DNA from: Kolteria novifilia
GTDB taxonomy: Bacteria; Planctomycetota; Planctomycetia; Kolteriales; Kolteriaceae
Direction: 5' to 3'
Length of the DNA: 64,000 bases
Assembly: GCA_007748055.1 (NCBI GenBank)
Contig: CP036279.1
Location: 1,860,001 to 1,924,000 of the forward strand
Part shown: piece by piece, positions 54,881 through 63,125 of the stretch
How positions within the stretch are numbered: the first letter of the stretch is position 1
Layout: every line of letters begins with the position of its first letter
Notes under the pieces: model-generated
Told to the model about the DNA's origin: nothing
What the model saw: only the letters and a program-made list of their open reading frames with translations
Databases searched by the model: none
Translations under genes and position numbers: made by a program

Positions 54881-56200
54881 ATGCCCATTTGGACACCGGT
54901 GGCGAAAGCGATGATCAAGCTGGGTGTTGCGCAGCGACTTCCCTCCATCCGCGCCGTGATGGGGGATGGTGTCGACTACCTCCGTTACTACAGCCACGGC
55001 GTGCTCGGTTCGCCCAACGTCGAGCTGCGGACCGCACAAGCCTTGCTCGACCGCGCCTCCTCGGACGTGATCGATCTCTCCATTGCCGCCCCTTCGCCCG
55101 ATTCGGCGCTGCTGGCGGGATTTCAGCAACAGTTCTCCCTCGATCAGGGATATCCCCCGGTTCGTGGGCTCGAGTCACTGCGCGAGGCGATCGCCGAGAA
55201 ACTCGCTACGCGCAATCGCGTCGCGGTCGATCCCTCCTCCGAGATTCTCGTCACCAATGGCGTGAGTCAGTCGATTGGCCTGATGCTCGACAGTTTCGTC
55301 GATCGCGGGTCGCGGGTGGTGCTCTTCGACCCGACCTTCTTCGTTTACCGCTTGGCGGCGATGAACCGCGGGGCGTGGATTCGTTTCGTCCGGACGGAGC
55401 AAGAGAGCGGCCGGCTCCGCGTCGAGGAGAAGGGGCTTCGCCGTGCGCTGCGCGGAGCGAGCGTCCTCTTTCTGAACTCGCCGTCGAACCCGACCGGGAG
55501 TGTACTGAGTCTGGAGGACCTCGAACGGATCGCTTGGTGGTGCCGTCGCTACGACGTACTGATCTTCAGCGACGAGGTCTACGAGGACTTCGTCTACGGC
55601 GGCCAACATCACAGCATCGCCAGTCTCCCCGAGGCCCGCGACCGGACGATCACCGCCAGTAGCTTCAGCAAGAGCCACGGTTTGGCGGGCTATCGCATCG
55701 GCTACCTCGCGGGTTGTCGGCATCTCGTGCAGACGCTGCTTCTCTCACTCTTGGCGAACTGTCCCTTCGTTCCTACCGCCTCTCAACGGCTCGCGCTCTT
55801 GGCGCTGCGCGAACCGTTGGCGCGACGTCACGCGCGCCTCGAGGAGTTCCGCCACCGACGGACTTGGGTTTGCGAGACGCTACGCGGAATGGGGTTCGAA
55901 CTGGAGGAACCGGGCGGGGCGTTCTTCTGTTGGGCCGACGTGAGCCGTTTGGCGACGACCGGGCGGGCGTTCAGCGAGGCATTGCTCGACGCGGAGGATG
56001 TCCTGCTGTTGCCCGGCGACTCGTGTGGTCCAAGTGGCAAACGGTTCGTGCGATTCTCGTTCGCGGGAGAGCTGAGCGAGCTGCGGGAGGGACTGACGCG
56101 GCTCGCCCGTTTCTTGGGGAAAGAGGGGACGCTCGGAAGCGACGGGAACGATGTCGCGGACGAATCCCCGGATGTTGTTCCCTTCCGCCGCGCGGCGTAG
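54881..56200 (+). CDS. PLP-dependent class I/II aminotransferase
   Basis: The 439-residue protein has the fold-type I pattern: YPPVRGLESLREAIAEKLAT near residue 90, LVTNGVSQSIGLMLDSFVD, NSPSNPTGSVLSLEDLERIA with the conserved NPTG, SDEVYEDFVYGG, and the cofactor lysine in SSFSKSHGLAGYRIGYLAG. It resembles aspartate/aromatic aminotransferases of the AAT-I family, but the substrate is not clear. The N-terminal 50 residues (MPIWTPVAKAMIKLGVAQRL) are unusual. GGAGG precedes the ATG. The gene is alone; no pathway context is seen. Confidence 0.88.
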   Translation: MPIWTPVAKAMIKLGVAQRLPSIRAVMGDGVDYLRYYSHGVLGSPNVELRTAQALLDRASSDVIDLSIAAPSPDSALLAGFQQQFSLDQGYPPVRGLESLREAIAEKLATRNRVAVDPSSEILVTNGVSQSIGLMLDSFVDRGSRVVLFDPTFFVYRLAAMNRGAWIRFVRTEQESGRLRVEEKGLRRALRGASVLFLNSPSNPTGSVLSLEDLERIAWWCRRYDVLIFSDEVYEDFVYGGQHHSIASLPEARDRTITASSFSKSHGLAGYRIGYLAGCRHLVQTLLLSLLANCPFVPTASQRLALLALREPLARRHARLEEFRHRRTWVCETLRGMGFELEEPGGAFFCWADVSRLATTGRAFSEALLDAEDVLLLPGDSCGPSGKRFVRFSFAGELSELREGLTRLARFLGKEGTLGSDGNDVADESPDVVPFRRAA

Positions 56201-56232
56201 AGCCTACGCCGGCGGGTTCGCGACGCGCGTGA

Positions 56233-57486
56233 CTACCACTCGACGCCGAGACCGATCGTCGGTCCGTGCAGGAATCGAGCCCCATCTTGGACGACGGTCG
56301 CCGATCCACCGGGCACGAGATAGTTGGCGGTCAACTGCTCCGAAGCGAGCGCCAGGCCGGTGATCACGGTGAAGTCATAACCAATCCGAGCCCAGAGATT
56401 GCGGCAGAGCCGAAGCTTGGTTTGCAAGCCGAGCTCGAGCATGAACGAGAACTCCGTGTCCGAAGCATTGCGTTCCGGGGGAACGACAATGGACGGGAAC
56501 GCGACCAGTACGCTGTCAGTGGTCGAGAACTGCTGGGAATTCATGCTGGCGAAGTTGGCCATGAAGGCGGTGCTGCCGCGAACGCCGAAGTCGACCGGTC
56601 CCCACTTGATCACGTCGAGCGTTCCCCCGACATCGAGACCGAGCAAGTAATTGCGCGTCGACGTGCGATTGCGGAAGATACCGCCGTCGTAGGAGATACC
56701 ATTGTTTGCGTTCGTTCCCGGGATGAAGGAGTTGTCGAGGCCGAAGTATTCCTGGATGTTGGTGAAGCGGAATCCGGCGAAGAGGGACGCTTTCTTGTTG
56801 TTTCGCAGGTCGATCCAGCGGCGAAGGTTGGTGTCGAAGTTGTTGATTCGGAACGAGTAGAAGGCGTTGACGCCCCGCTCGCCGTCGATCGTCGTCACAG
56901 CTCCGGGAAGGAAGTCCGACGCTCCCGTGACATCGACGGGAACAACCAGCAGGGCTTCCGCTCGCGAGGGAGCAATGCCGTAGTAGAAGAACTCGGCGCT
57001 GGTGTCGCGGTTGACGAAGCGTCCGATGCGGATCTGGCCACCGGCACCGAAGGGGAAGTCGAGCTGATCGGCATTGAGGGTCGCGAGCGGTGGATCGAAG
57101 ATCGGCGGCGGCGTTGGATTGAACACGGTCCCTTCGGAAGCGATCTGCAGGCTTCCGGGGTTGGAGATCCAGAGGAACTTGGCGTCCGCGTCGGCGTACC
57201 ACGCCTTGTAGGGATTGACGTACTCGACCCGATAGGAGGGGCCGATCGTGCTGACGTTTTCCCAGTTCTCTCCGACCAAATGGGACGAGAGAAGGTCCTC
57301 GGGATCGGTGACCACCTCGGTCGGTTGATTGGGCGCTGCCGTGGCCGGCGGCGCTTCGTCCACCGTGCTGGTGAACGTGAAGAAGCTTGACGGCGTCTCG
57401 GTCGGAGACGATCCGCGTTCCTCCGCGGAAGTTGCCCCACATGCCGTGAGCAACGCCGCGATTGCCATGAGAGTTCGCACCATCAT
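56233..57486 (-). CDS. BBP7 family outer-membrane beta-barrel protein
   Basis: A 417-residue planctomycete-type beta-barrel. It has a signal peptide (MMVRTLMAIAALLTACGATSAEE), a Pro/Thr-rich spacer, then amphipathic strands with aromatic girdles, for example AWYADADAKFLWISNPGSL, FFYYGIAPSRAEAL, LFAGFRFTNIQEYF and the ending GPTIGLGVEW with a terminal aromatic residue. The pattern WADAEFLLWWI...P.LV near the start of BBP7 proteins is recognisable in FLWISNP. Such proteins form outer-membrane pores of unknown cargo. GGAGGG precedes the ATG. It is convergent with the aminotransferase gene, 32 bp apart. Confidence 0.85.
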   Translation of the reverse strand: MMVRTLMAIAALLTACGATSAEERGSSPTETPSSFFTFTSTVDEAPPATAAPNQPTEVVTDPEDLLSSHLVGENWENVSTIGPSYRVEYVNPYKAWYADADAKFLWISNPGSLQIASEGTVFNPTPPPIFDPPLATLNADQLDFPFGAGGQIRIGRFVNRDTSAEFFYYGIAPSRAEALLVVPVDVTGASDFLPGAVTTIDGERGVNAFYSFRINNFDTNLRRWIDLRNNKKASLFAGFRFTNIQEYFGLDNSFIPGTNANNGISYDGGIFRNRTSTRNYLLGLDVGGTLDVIKWGPVDFGVRGSTAFMANFASMNSQQFSTTDSVLVAFPSIVVPPERNASDTEFSFMLELGLQTKLRLCRNLWARIGYDFTVITGLALASEQLTANYLVPGGSATVVQDGARFLHGPTIGLGVEW

Positions 57487-57967
57487 CCATCCCTCCGCCG
57501 ACTAGCCCTGATTGAGCGACGTGCACCGGGCCTCGCGAATGTTGGCGTCCTACCAACAATCATCATTGTTCCCAATCGGCCGGTCTTGCCTGTTGTGCGT
57601 AAGGGAATGCCGAGTCCAGGGTGGCGAATGCCGTCTCACGGCCGTCGAATGTGACAAAGGCACCCTGATCGGGGCATGCCATTCGATCGCGATGACCGGA
57701 ACGGTTTGGGGGCTGTTTTTGATCGAAATGGTCGAGTTTGGCTAAAGACGTGTCGAAACCGGGGGCGTTTTGGGGGCACTTTTGCGCGAATCGGGGGTTT
57801 CGCACATGCCCACGCGAGCGTGAGTCCTCTTAGCATGCCCACGCGAGCGTGAGTCCTCTTAGCATGCCCACGCGAGCGTGGGCATGGCACCCAAGAGACT
57901 TTTCGGCACCCAAGAGACTTTTCGGCACCCAAGAGGCTTTTCGGCAATGAACTGACCAATCGGAGCA
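57487..57967. other. intergenic with family A repeat array at its right end
   Basis: About 480 bp between two minus-strand genes. Bases 57805-57967 are repeat (next entry). The remainder has GGGGGCGTTTTGGGGGCAC-like sequence and no gene. Confidence 0.5.
57805..57967 (-). repeat. family A array: 29-bp x 3 and 19-bp x 3
   Basis: CATGCCCACGCGAGCGTG starts at 57805, 57834 and 57863 (29-bp period). GGCACCCAAGAG starts at 57886, 57905 and 57924 (19-bp period), and a GGCAATGA copy at 57943 leads to the stop codon of the minus-strand gene. On that strand the gene ends TAGTGCTCCGATTGGTCA. The core GCCCACGC-GA-GCGTGGGC is a perfect dyad. Confidence 0.85.
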
Positions 57968-58552
57968 CTAGCCGTTGAAGTAGTCGGGGGCGTTGCCCGA
58001 CTTCCACTTGATGTTGCAGCCGATACTCGGCGTTTGCTCGGCGGGGATCGGTTCGCCCGCGAGGACCAAGTCGGCGGCGGCACGCATGTCCTTGCCGGTC
58101 ACCGGGATGTCGTTTCCGGGACGGCTCGCGTCGAACTGACCGCGGTAGACGAGCTTGCGGTCCTTGTCGAAGAGGAAGAAGTCGGGTGTGCATGCCGCGC
58201 GGTAGGCATGGGCGACCGACTGGGTCTCGTCGTAGAGGTAGGGGAAGGTATACCCGGCCGACGCGGCCTCTTCCTTCATCTTTTCGGGACTGTCGTCGGG
58301 GTAGCCCTCGACGTCGTTGGAGCTGATGCCGACAATCGCGAGGCCTTTCTCGCCGTACTCCTTCGCGAAGGCCGCCAGCCCGTCGCGCAGGTGCTTGACG
58401 TAGGGACAGTGGTTGCAAATGAACATGACCAACAGGCCCTTGCCGGTCGCGACATCGGCGAGCGAGACGGTCTTGCCACTAACGGTGTCGGTCAGCGAAA
58501 AGTCCGGGGCGCTGGTCCCTAGTTCCAACATGGTTGACGGTGTAAGTACCAC
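57968..58552 (-). CDS. AhpC/TSA-family peroxiredoxin-like protein
   Basis: The 194-residue protein has the thioredoxin-fold layout APDFSLTDTVSGKTVSLAD, then KGLLVMFICNHCPYVKHL with a CNHC pair at the active site (about residues 46-49), AIVGISSNDVEGYPDDSPEK and FFLFDKDRKLVYRGQFD. This CNHCPYVKH variant is a widespread thioredoxin-domain family that probably reduces disulfides or peroxides; the exact substrate is unknown. No signal peptide is seen, so it is cytoplasmic. The GTG start follows GGAGG. The stop codon lies at the edge of a family A repeat. Confidence 0.88.
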   Translation of the reverse strand: MVLTPSTMLELGTSAPDFSLTDTVSGKTVSLADVATGKGLLVMFICNHCPYVKHLRDGLAAFAKEYGEKGLAIVGISSNDVEGYPDDSPEKMKEEAASAGYTFPYLYDETQSVAHAYRAACTPDFFLFDKDRKLVYRGQFDASRPGNDIPVTGKDMRAAADLVLAGEPIPAEQTPSIGCNIKWKSGNAPDYFNG

Positions 58553-58612
58553 GGTCGGTTCCTCCTGATTCGATCCTCGAAGTTGGTGGTGTACGCTAGC
58601 GGGGCGTCGGTC

Positions 58613-59809
58613 CTACGGGCGAGCCTTGGGGTGCTTCATCGGAAGCCAGACCCCACCCTCCTCGCTCGAGGAGACGCATTGGGTGATGAAGAACATCCCC
58701 TCGACGCCATCGTAGACATTCGGGTAGAGCGTGTTGACCTTTTCGAACGACTCGCCGGTGGCCCGCTGGATCATCGCGTCGAACGCGGCGCAGTAGATGT
58801 TGCCGAAGGCTTCGAGGTATCCCTCGTTGTGCCCCGAGGGTGTCCGGCAACAGGCGGCGTGGTTCGGGCTGGCAAAGGGCGCGTTCGGATCGCGATAGTA
58901 GATCTGATGCGGCTTGCCGTTTTCGCGGTAGATCATCCGGTTGGGGTCCTGCTGACGCCACTCCAGAGCGCCCTTGGTCCCGTCGATCTCGATGAAGAGA
59001 TCGTTCTCGCGACCGTGGGAGATCTGCGAGGCGGTGATCGTGCCGAGGCCCCCGTTGTCGAAGTGCAAGAGAGCGTGGCCGAAGTCGTCGAGCTGGCGAC
59101 CCTCCTCGAAGGTCTTCAGGTGGCAGGAGATCTTCTCGGGAATCATGCCGGTCATGAACCGAGCGAGGTTGTAAGCGTGGGTGCCGATGTCGCCGAAGCA
59201 GCCAGCCATGCCCGACTTGGACGGGTCGGTCCGCCAAGAGGACTGCTTTTGCCCCTCGAGCTCGAGACGGGTGCGGAGCCAACCCTGAAGATAGTGGACG
59301 CGGACCGACTGGATCTCGCCCAATTCGCCACCGAGGATCATGTCGCGGGCCTGGCGCACGAGCGGATTGCCGGTGTAGTTGTGGGTCACGGCGAAGACGA
59401 CATCCGAGCCTTCGACCACCTTGAGCAGTTCTTCCGCTTGGGCCAGATCGAACGTTAGCGGCTTGTCGCAGACCACGTTGAAGCCGGCTTCGACGGCGGC
59501 TTTGGCGATCTCGAAGTGGGTGTGGTTCGGGGTCGCGACCGAGATGTAGTCGATCCGCTCGGTCTCGGGAAGAGCGAGCTCTTTCTCGATCAATTCCTTG
59601 TAGGAACCGTAGGCGCGGTCCTCGGGGATGTCGTAGTCGGGGGCCGATTCCTTGGCTTTGGCCGGATCGGAGGAGAGAGCCCCGGCGACGAGGGCGGCAC
59701 GATTGTCGAGGACCGCGGCCGTCGCGTGAACGCGGCCGATGAACGCCCCGCGTCCACCGCCGACGAGTGCCATCCGGAGTTTTCGATTCAACGCACCATT
59801 TGTGGACAT
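58613..59809 (-). CDS. Gfo/Idh/MocA family NAD(P)-dependent oxidoreductase
   Basis: The 398-residue protein has an N-terminal Rossmann domain ([20 protein letters not shown]), the conserved EKP-like segment as [18 protein letters not shown] near residue 120, and a C-terminal alpha/beta domain with [20 protein letters not shown]-like [16 protein letters not shown] (H of GxHxxD type). These enzymes oxidise or reduce sugars and related polyols; the substrate is not known. AGGAGG lies 5 bp before the ATG. It runs in the same direction as the peroxiredoxin-like gene 60 bp downstream, so the two may form an operon. Confidence 0.92.
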   Translation of the reverse strand: MSTNGALNRKLRMALVGGGRGAFIGRVHATAAVLDNRAALVAGALSSDPAKAKESAPDYDIPEDRAYGSYKELIEKELALPETERIDYISVATPNHTHFEIAKAAVEAGFNVVCDKPLTFDLAQAEELLKVVEGSDVVFAVTHNYTGNPLVRQARDMILGGELGEIQSVRVHYLQGWLRTRLELEGQKQSSWRTDPSKSGMAGCFGDIGTHAYNLARFMTGMIPEKISCHLKTFEEGRQLDDFGHALLHFDNGGLGTITASQISHGRENDLFIEIDGTKGALEWRQQDPNRMIYRENGKPHQIYYRDPNAPFASPNHAACCRTPSGHNEGYLEAFGNIYCAAFDAMIQRATGESFEKVNTLYPNVYDGVEGMFFITQCVSSSEEGGVWLPMKHPKARP

Positions 59810-60059
59810 GGAGTCCTCCTCGCTTAGCTCGGTTCGATGTTTAGGTTGTGGAACCGTGTTGTATCACGCAAAAGCCGGGGCGTCATCGAAGTTGTTCAAA
59901 CCTTGGTCCCAGCGGAGGAGACGTGGGGAGGGTGGAATGCACTCGATCCGAGGACGCGGCCGGAGCTCAAGGGCAGTTTGGCTTCGGTAGCCGTTTATCT
60001 GGTTGGGCAGAGGGTGTAGAATAGGCGGGACTCGCACGTCACACGCAAGAGGTATTCCC

Positions 60060-61670
60060 ATGTCCGAATCCCTGCTGAAGAAACTCGGCCGTATTCGCTG
60101 GCGACTCGCCACTCGCGAGGCCCTTTCGGTCTTCCTGGGCACGCTGACGGTGACGCTGCTCGGCTCCAGTGTGGCTCTCGTCATCGCGCGTTTTGTTGGC
60201 GTAAGTGGGGGCATGGGAACGTCGCTACTGATCTCGCTGGGCCTGAGCCTCGCCGCCGCCGTCGTGACGATCGTCTGGCGTGGGCCCTCGCGATTGGAGA
60301 CCGCCCTCTGGGTCGACCGCCAATTTCGACTCCGCGAGCGGATCAGCACGCTGCTGGCTCTCGACCCCGAGTCGGTCGAGTCGGAAGCGGGCCAGGCTCT
60401 CGCGGCGGATGTCGAGCGTCAACTCGAAAGGGTCGATCCGCGCGAAGCGAGCCCGCTGCGCATTCCGCGGCACGGCTGGACGCCGGTCCCCGCATGCGTC
60501 GCCCTACTTGCGATTGGGATGACGGTTCCCACCGAACCGGTGTCGTGGTGGGCCAAGTCGGACGAGCCGCCCACCGTGGAAGAACGCGATGTCGTCGAAC
60601 GCGAGGCCAAGGTCCTCGAACGACGGATGGCCGAACGCAAGAAGTCGCTGCCCGAAGGGGACAAGGCCGAGGATCTCGCCGCTCTCGAGCAGAAGATCAC
60701 GCAGGCTCACCGGGAGCTACGGAAAGACAAGGATCTCGGGGCCAAACAGGCGCTGCTCAAACTGAGCGACCTGGCTCAAGAGATCGAACGACGCCGCGAA
60801 CAGCTCGAATCGGTCGAAGCGATCAAGCAAGCCCTATCGCGAATGCCCCGTCCAGAGAGTGGCCCGGGGGAGTCGCTCGCCAGGGCCCTCCGCGACGGCG
60901 ACTTTTCCAAGGCCCAGAAGGCACTCGACGAACTCCGCAAGCAACTCGAGGCCGGCAAGCTCAGCCCGGAGAAGAAGGAAGAGCTTCGCAAGCAGTTCGC
61001 GAAGATGCAGCAGCGTCTCAACCGCGTCGCCGAGCAGACCAAACGTCTCGAGCAGATGGCCAAGGCGGGCGTCCCGAAAGAGCTTCAGAAGATGCTCGAC
61101 AAGAAAAAAGCGAGCCTCCAGCAACTCAAGGACCTCGCCAAGCAGATGGGCAAGTGCTCCAAGTGCATGGGGAACAAGGCGGGGCAACAGGGCCAAGGGC
61201 AGAATCAGGGAGCCGGTTCGCAAGCGTCCGCGAGCGATTTGCGGCAGTCGCTCGACATGGCCGAACAGATCCTCAAGGAACTTTCGCAAGACGAGGAGTC
61301 GCTGCGTTGGCTCGACGAGGTCTCCAAGGATCTCGCCCAATGTCGCGGCGGGCTCTGCGATGGCATGGACGGGCGTCGACCGGGCGAGGGGCTTGGCAAG
61401 GGAAACGGCCAAGGTGACCGGCCCGAGGCCGAAGACGACACTCGTGGGCGAAGGACCAAGAGTCCGACCAAGTTCCGTCCGGGGGAGGCTTACATTACCG
61501 GCCGGATGAATGCGCCGTCGTTCAAGGGGGACAGCAAGGCGGAGATCCAAGCCGCCGTCGCGGCCGCCGAGCGCTCCGCCAACGAGGCGATCAGTCGTCA
61601 GAAAGTCCCCCGCGACTTGCGGGACCATGCCCAGGACTACTTCCGCAATCTCCACGAAGGCACGAAGTAG
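60060..61670 (+). CDS. membrane protein with long coiled coil and C-terminal low-complexity region
   Basis: The 536-residue protein has two transmembrane helices near the N-terminus (LSVFLGTLTVTLLGSSVALVIA and LLISLGLSLAAAVVTIVW), a third at about 143-160 (VPACVALLAIGMTVPTEPV), and a Lys/Glu/Arg/Leu-rich coiled coil over residues 180-375. A CSKCMG pair follows, then a Gln/Gly-rich linker (GQQGQGQNQGAG) and a conserved-looking C-terminal helix domain (AAVAAAERSANEAISRQKVP). This layout resembles planctomycete DUF4175-like proteins associated with MoxR/DUF58 operons, but that link is by general resemblance only. AGAGG precedes the ATG. Confidence 0.65.
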   Translation: MSESLLKKLGRIRWRLATREALSVFLGTLTVTLLGSSVALVIARFVGVSGGMGTSLLISLGLSLAAAVVTIVWRGPSRLETALWVDRQFRLRERISTLLALDPESVESEAGQALAADVERQLERVDPREASPLRIPRHGWTPVPACVALLAIGMTVPTEPVSWWAKSDEPPTVEERDVVEREAKVLERRMAERKKSLPEGDKAEDLAALEQKITQAHRELRKDKDLGAKQALLKLSDLAQEIERRREQLESVEAIKQALSRMPRPESGPGESLARALRDGDFSKAQKALDELRKQLEAGKLSPEKKEELRKQFAKMQQRLNRVAEQTKRLEQMAKAGVPKELQKMLDKKKASLQQLKDLAKQMGKCSKCMGNKAGQQGQGQNQGAGSQASASDLRQSLDMAEQILKELSQDEESLRWLDEVSKDLAQCRGGLCDGMDGRRPGEGLGKGNGQGDRPEAEDDTRGRRTKSPTKFRPGEAYITGRMNAPSFKGDSKAEIQAAVAAAERSANEAISRQKVPRDLRDHAQDYFRNLHEGTK

Positions 61671-63125
61671 TTGTCCTTGTCCAACGGCGGCGGAAACTCC
61701 CTCACCCGGCTCACGACGTTCGCCGACCTCTCCCCAAGGAGAGGTGAAGAGCGTCGGCGGGTAGGTCACGCCATTGCGTGACAGGAGCGACGGGATCGAT
61801 CCGAAGAGTCAGGCAATGGCCTGACCTACGGGAAAAACGCCCGGGCTAGCACCGGTTGCTTCGCTACCGGTGCGGCGCAGCCGCAAGAAGTCTCGGATGA
61901 CGTGACCGCTCGCCTCACACCCGGCACACGACGTTCGCCGACCTCTCCCCAGGGAGAGGTGAAGAGCGTCGGCGGGTAGGTCACGCCATTGCGTGACAGG
62001 AGCGACGGGATCGATCCGAAGAGTCAGGCAATGGCCTGACCTACGGGAAAAACGCCCGGGCTAGCACCGGTTGCTTCGCTACCGGTGCGGCGCAGCCGCA
62101 AGAAGTCTCGGATGACGTGACCGCTCGCCTCACACCCGGCTCACGGCGTTCGCCGACCTCTCCCCAAGGAGAGGTGAAGAGCGTCGGCGGGTAGGTCACG
62201 CCATTGCGTGACAGGAGCGACGGGACCGATCCGAAGAGTCAGGCAATGGCCTGACCTACGGGAAAAACGCCCGGGCTAGCACCGGTTGCTTCGCTACCGG
62301 TGCGGCGCAGCCGCAAGAAGTCTCGGATGTCGTGACCGCTCGCCTCACACCCGGCTCACGGCGTTCGCCGACCTCTCCCCAAGGAGAGGTGAAGAGCGTC
62401 GGCGGGTAGGTCACGCCATTGCGTGACAGGAGCGACGGGATCGATCCGAAGAGTCAGGCAATGGCCTGACCTACGGGAAAAATGCCTGGGCTAGCACCGG
62501 TTGCTTCGCTACCGGTGCGGCGCAGCCGCAAGAAGTCTCGGATGTCGTGACCGCTCGCCTCACACCCGGCTCACGGCGTTCGCCGACCTCTCCCCAAGGA
62601 GAGGTGAAGAGCGTCGGCGGGTAGGTCACGCCATTGCGTGACAGGAGCGACGGGATCGATCCGAAGAGTCAGGCAATGGCCTGACCTACGGGAAAAACGC
62701 CCGGGCTAGCACCGGTTGCTTCGCTACCGGTGCGGCGCAGCCGCAAGAAGTCTCGGATGACGTGACCGCTCGCCTCACACCCGGCACACGACGTTCGCCG
62801 ACCTCTCCCCAAGGAGAGGTGAAGAGCGTCGGCGGGTAGGTCACGCCATTGCGTGACAGGAGCGACGGGATCGATCCGAAGAGTCAGGCAATGGCCTGAC
62901 CTACGGGAAAAACGCCCGGGCTAGCACCGGTTGCTTCGCTACCGGTGCGGCGCAGCCGCAAGAAGTCTCGGATGACGTGACCGCTCGCCGAAAAAAAAGA
63001 TGTCACTGGCCGTGGGACTCATAGGCCCAGGCGCGAAGGCCCGCTCTCTCCAAGATCCGCTGACGTCCGGCGAAGAGAGACCTACACCATCCCGTAACGC
63101 TAGTTCTCAAGGGATTGCCGAACCG
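61671..63125. other. 1.45-kb region made almost wholly of the 215-bp array
   Basis: No gene is seen. Bases 61701-62990 are the array in the next entry. The last 135 bp contain the leader of the DUF697 gene, starting with an A8 run. Confidence 0.7.
61701..62990. repeat. six-copy 215-bp tandem repeat array of hairpins
   Basis: CGACCTCTCCCC starts at 61724, 61939, 62154, 62369, 62584 and 62799, an exact 215-bp period, so 6 x 215 = 1290 bp. Each unit has CGCCGAC...GTCGGCG around CCTCTCC/GGAGAGG, GTCACGC-CATT-GCGTGAC, GTCAGGC-AATG-GCCTGAC (also paired over longer range as GTAGGTCA/TGACCTAC), GCACCGGT/ACCGGTGC and GCGGC-GCA-GCCGC. Copies differ by a few substitutions. Confidence 0.95.

Noticed and set aside
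61701-62990. CRISPR or coding repeat region
   Set aside because: The 215-bp units follow one another without spacers, and 215 is not a multiple of three, so no frame stays open.
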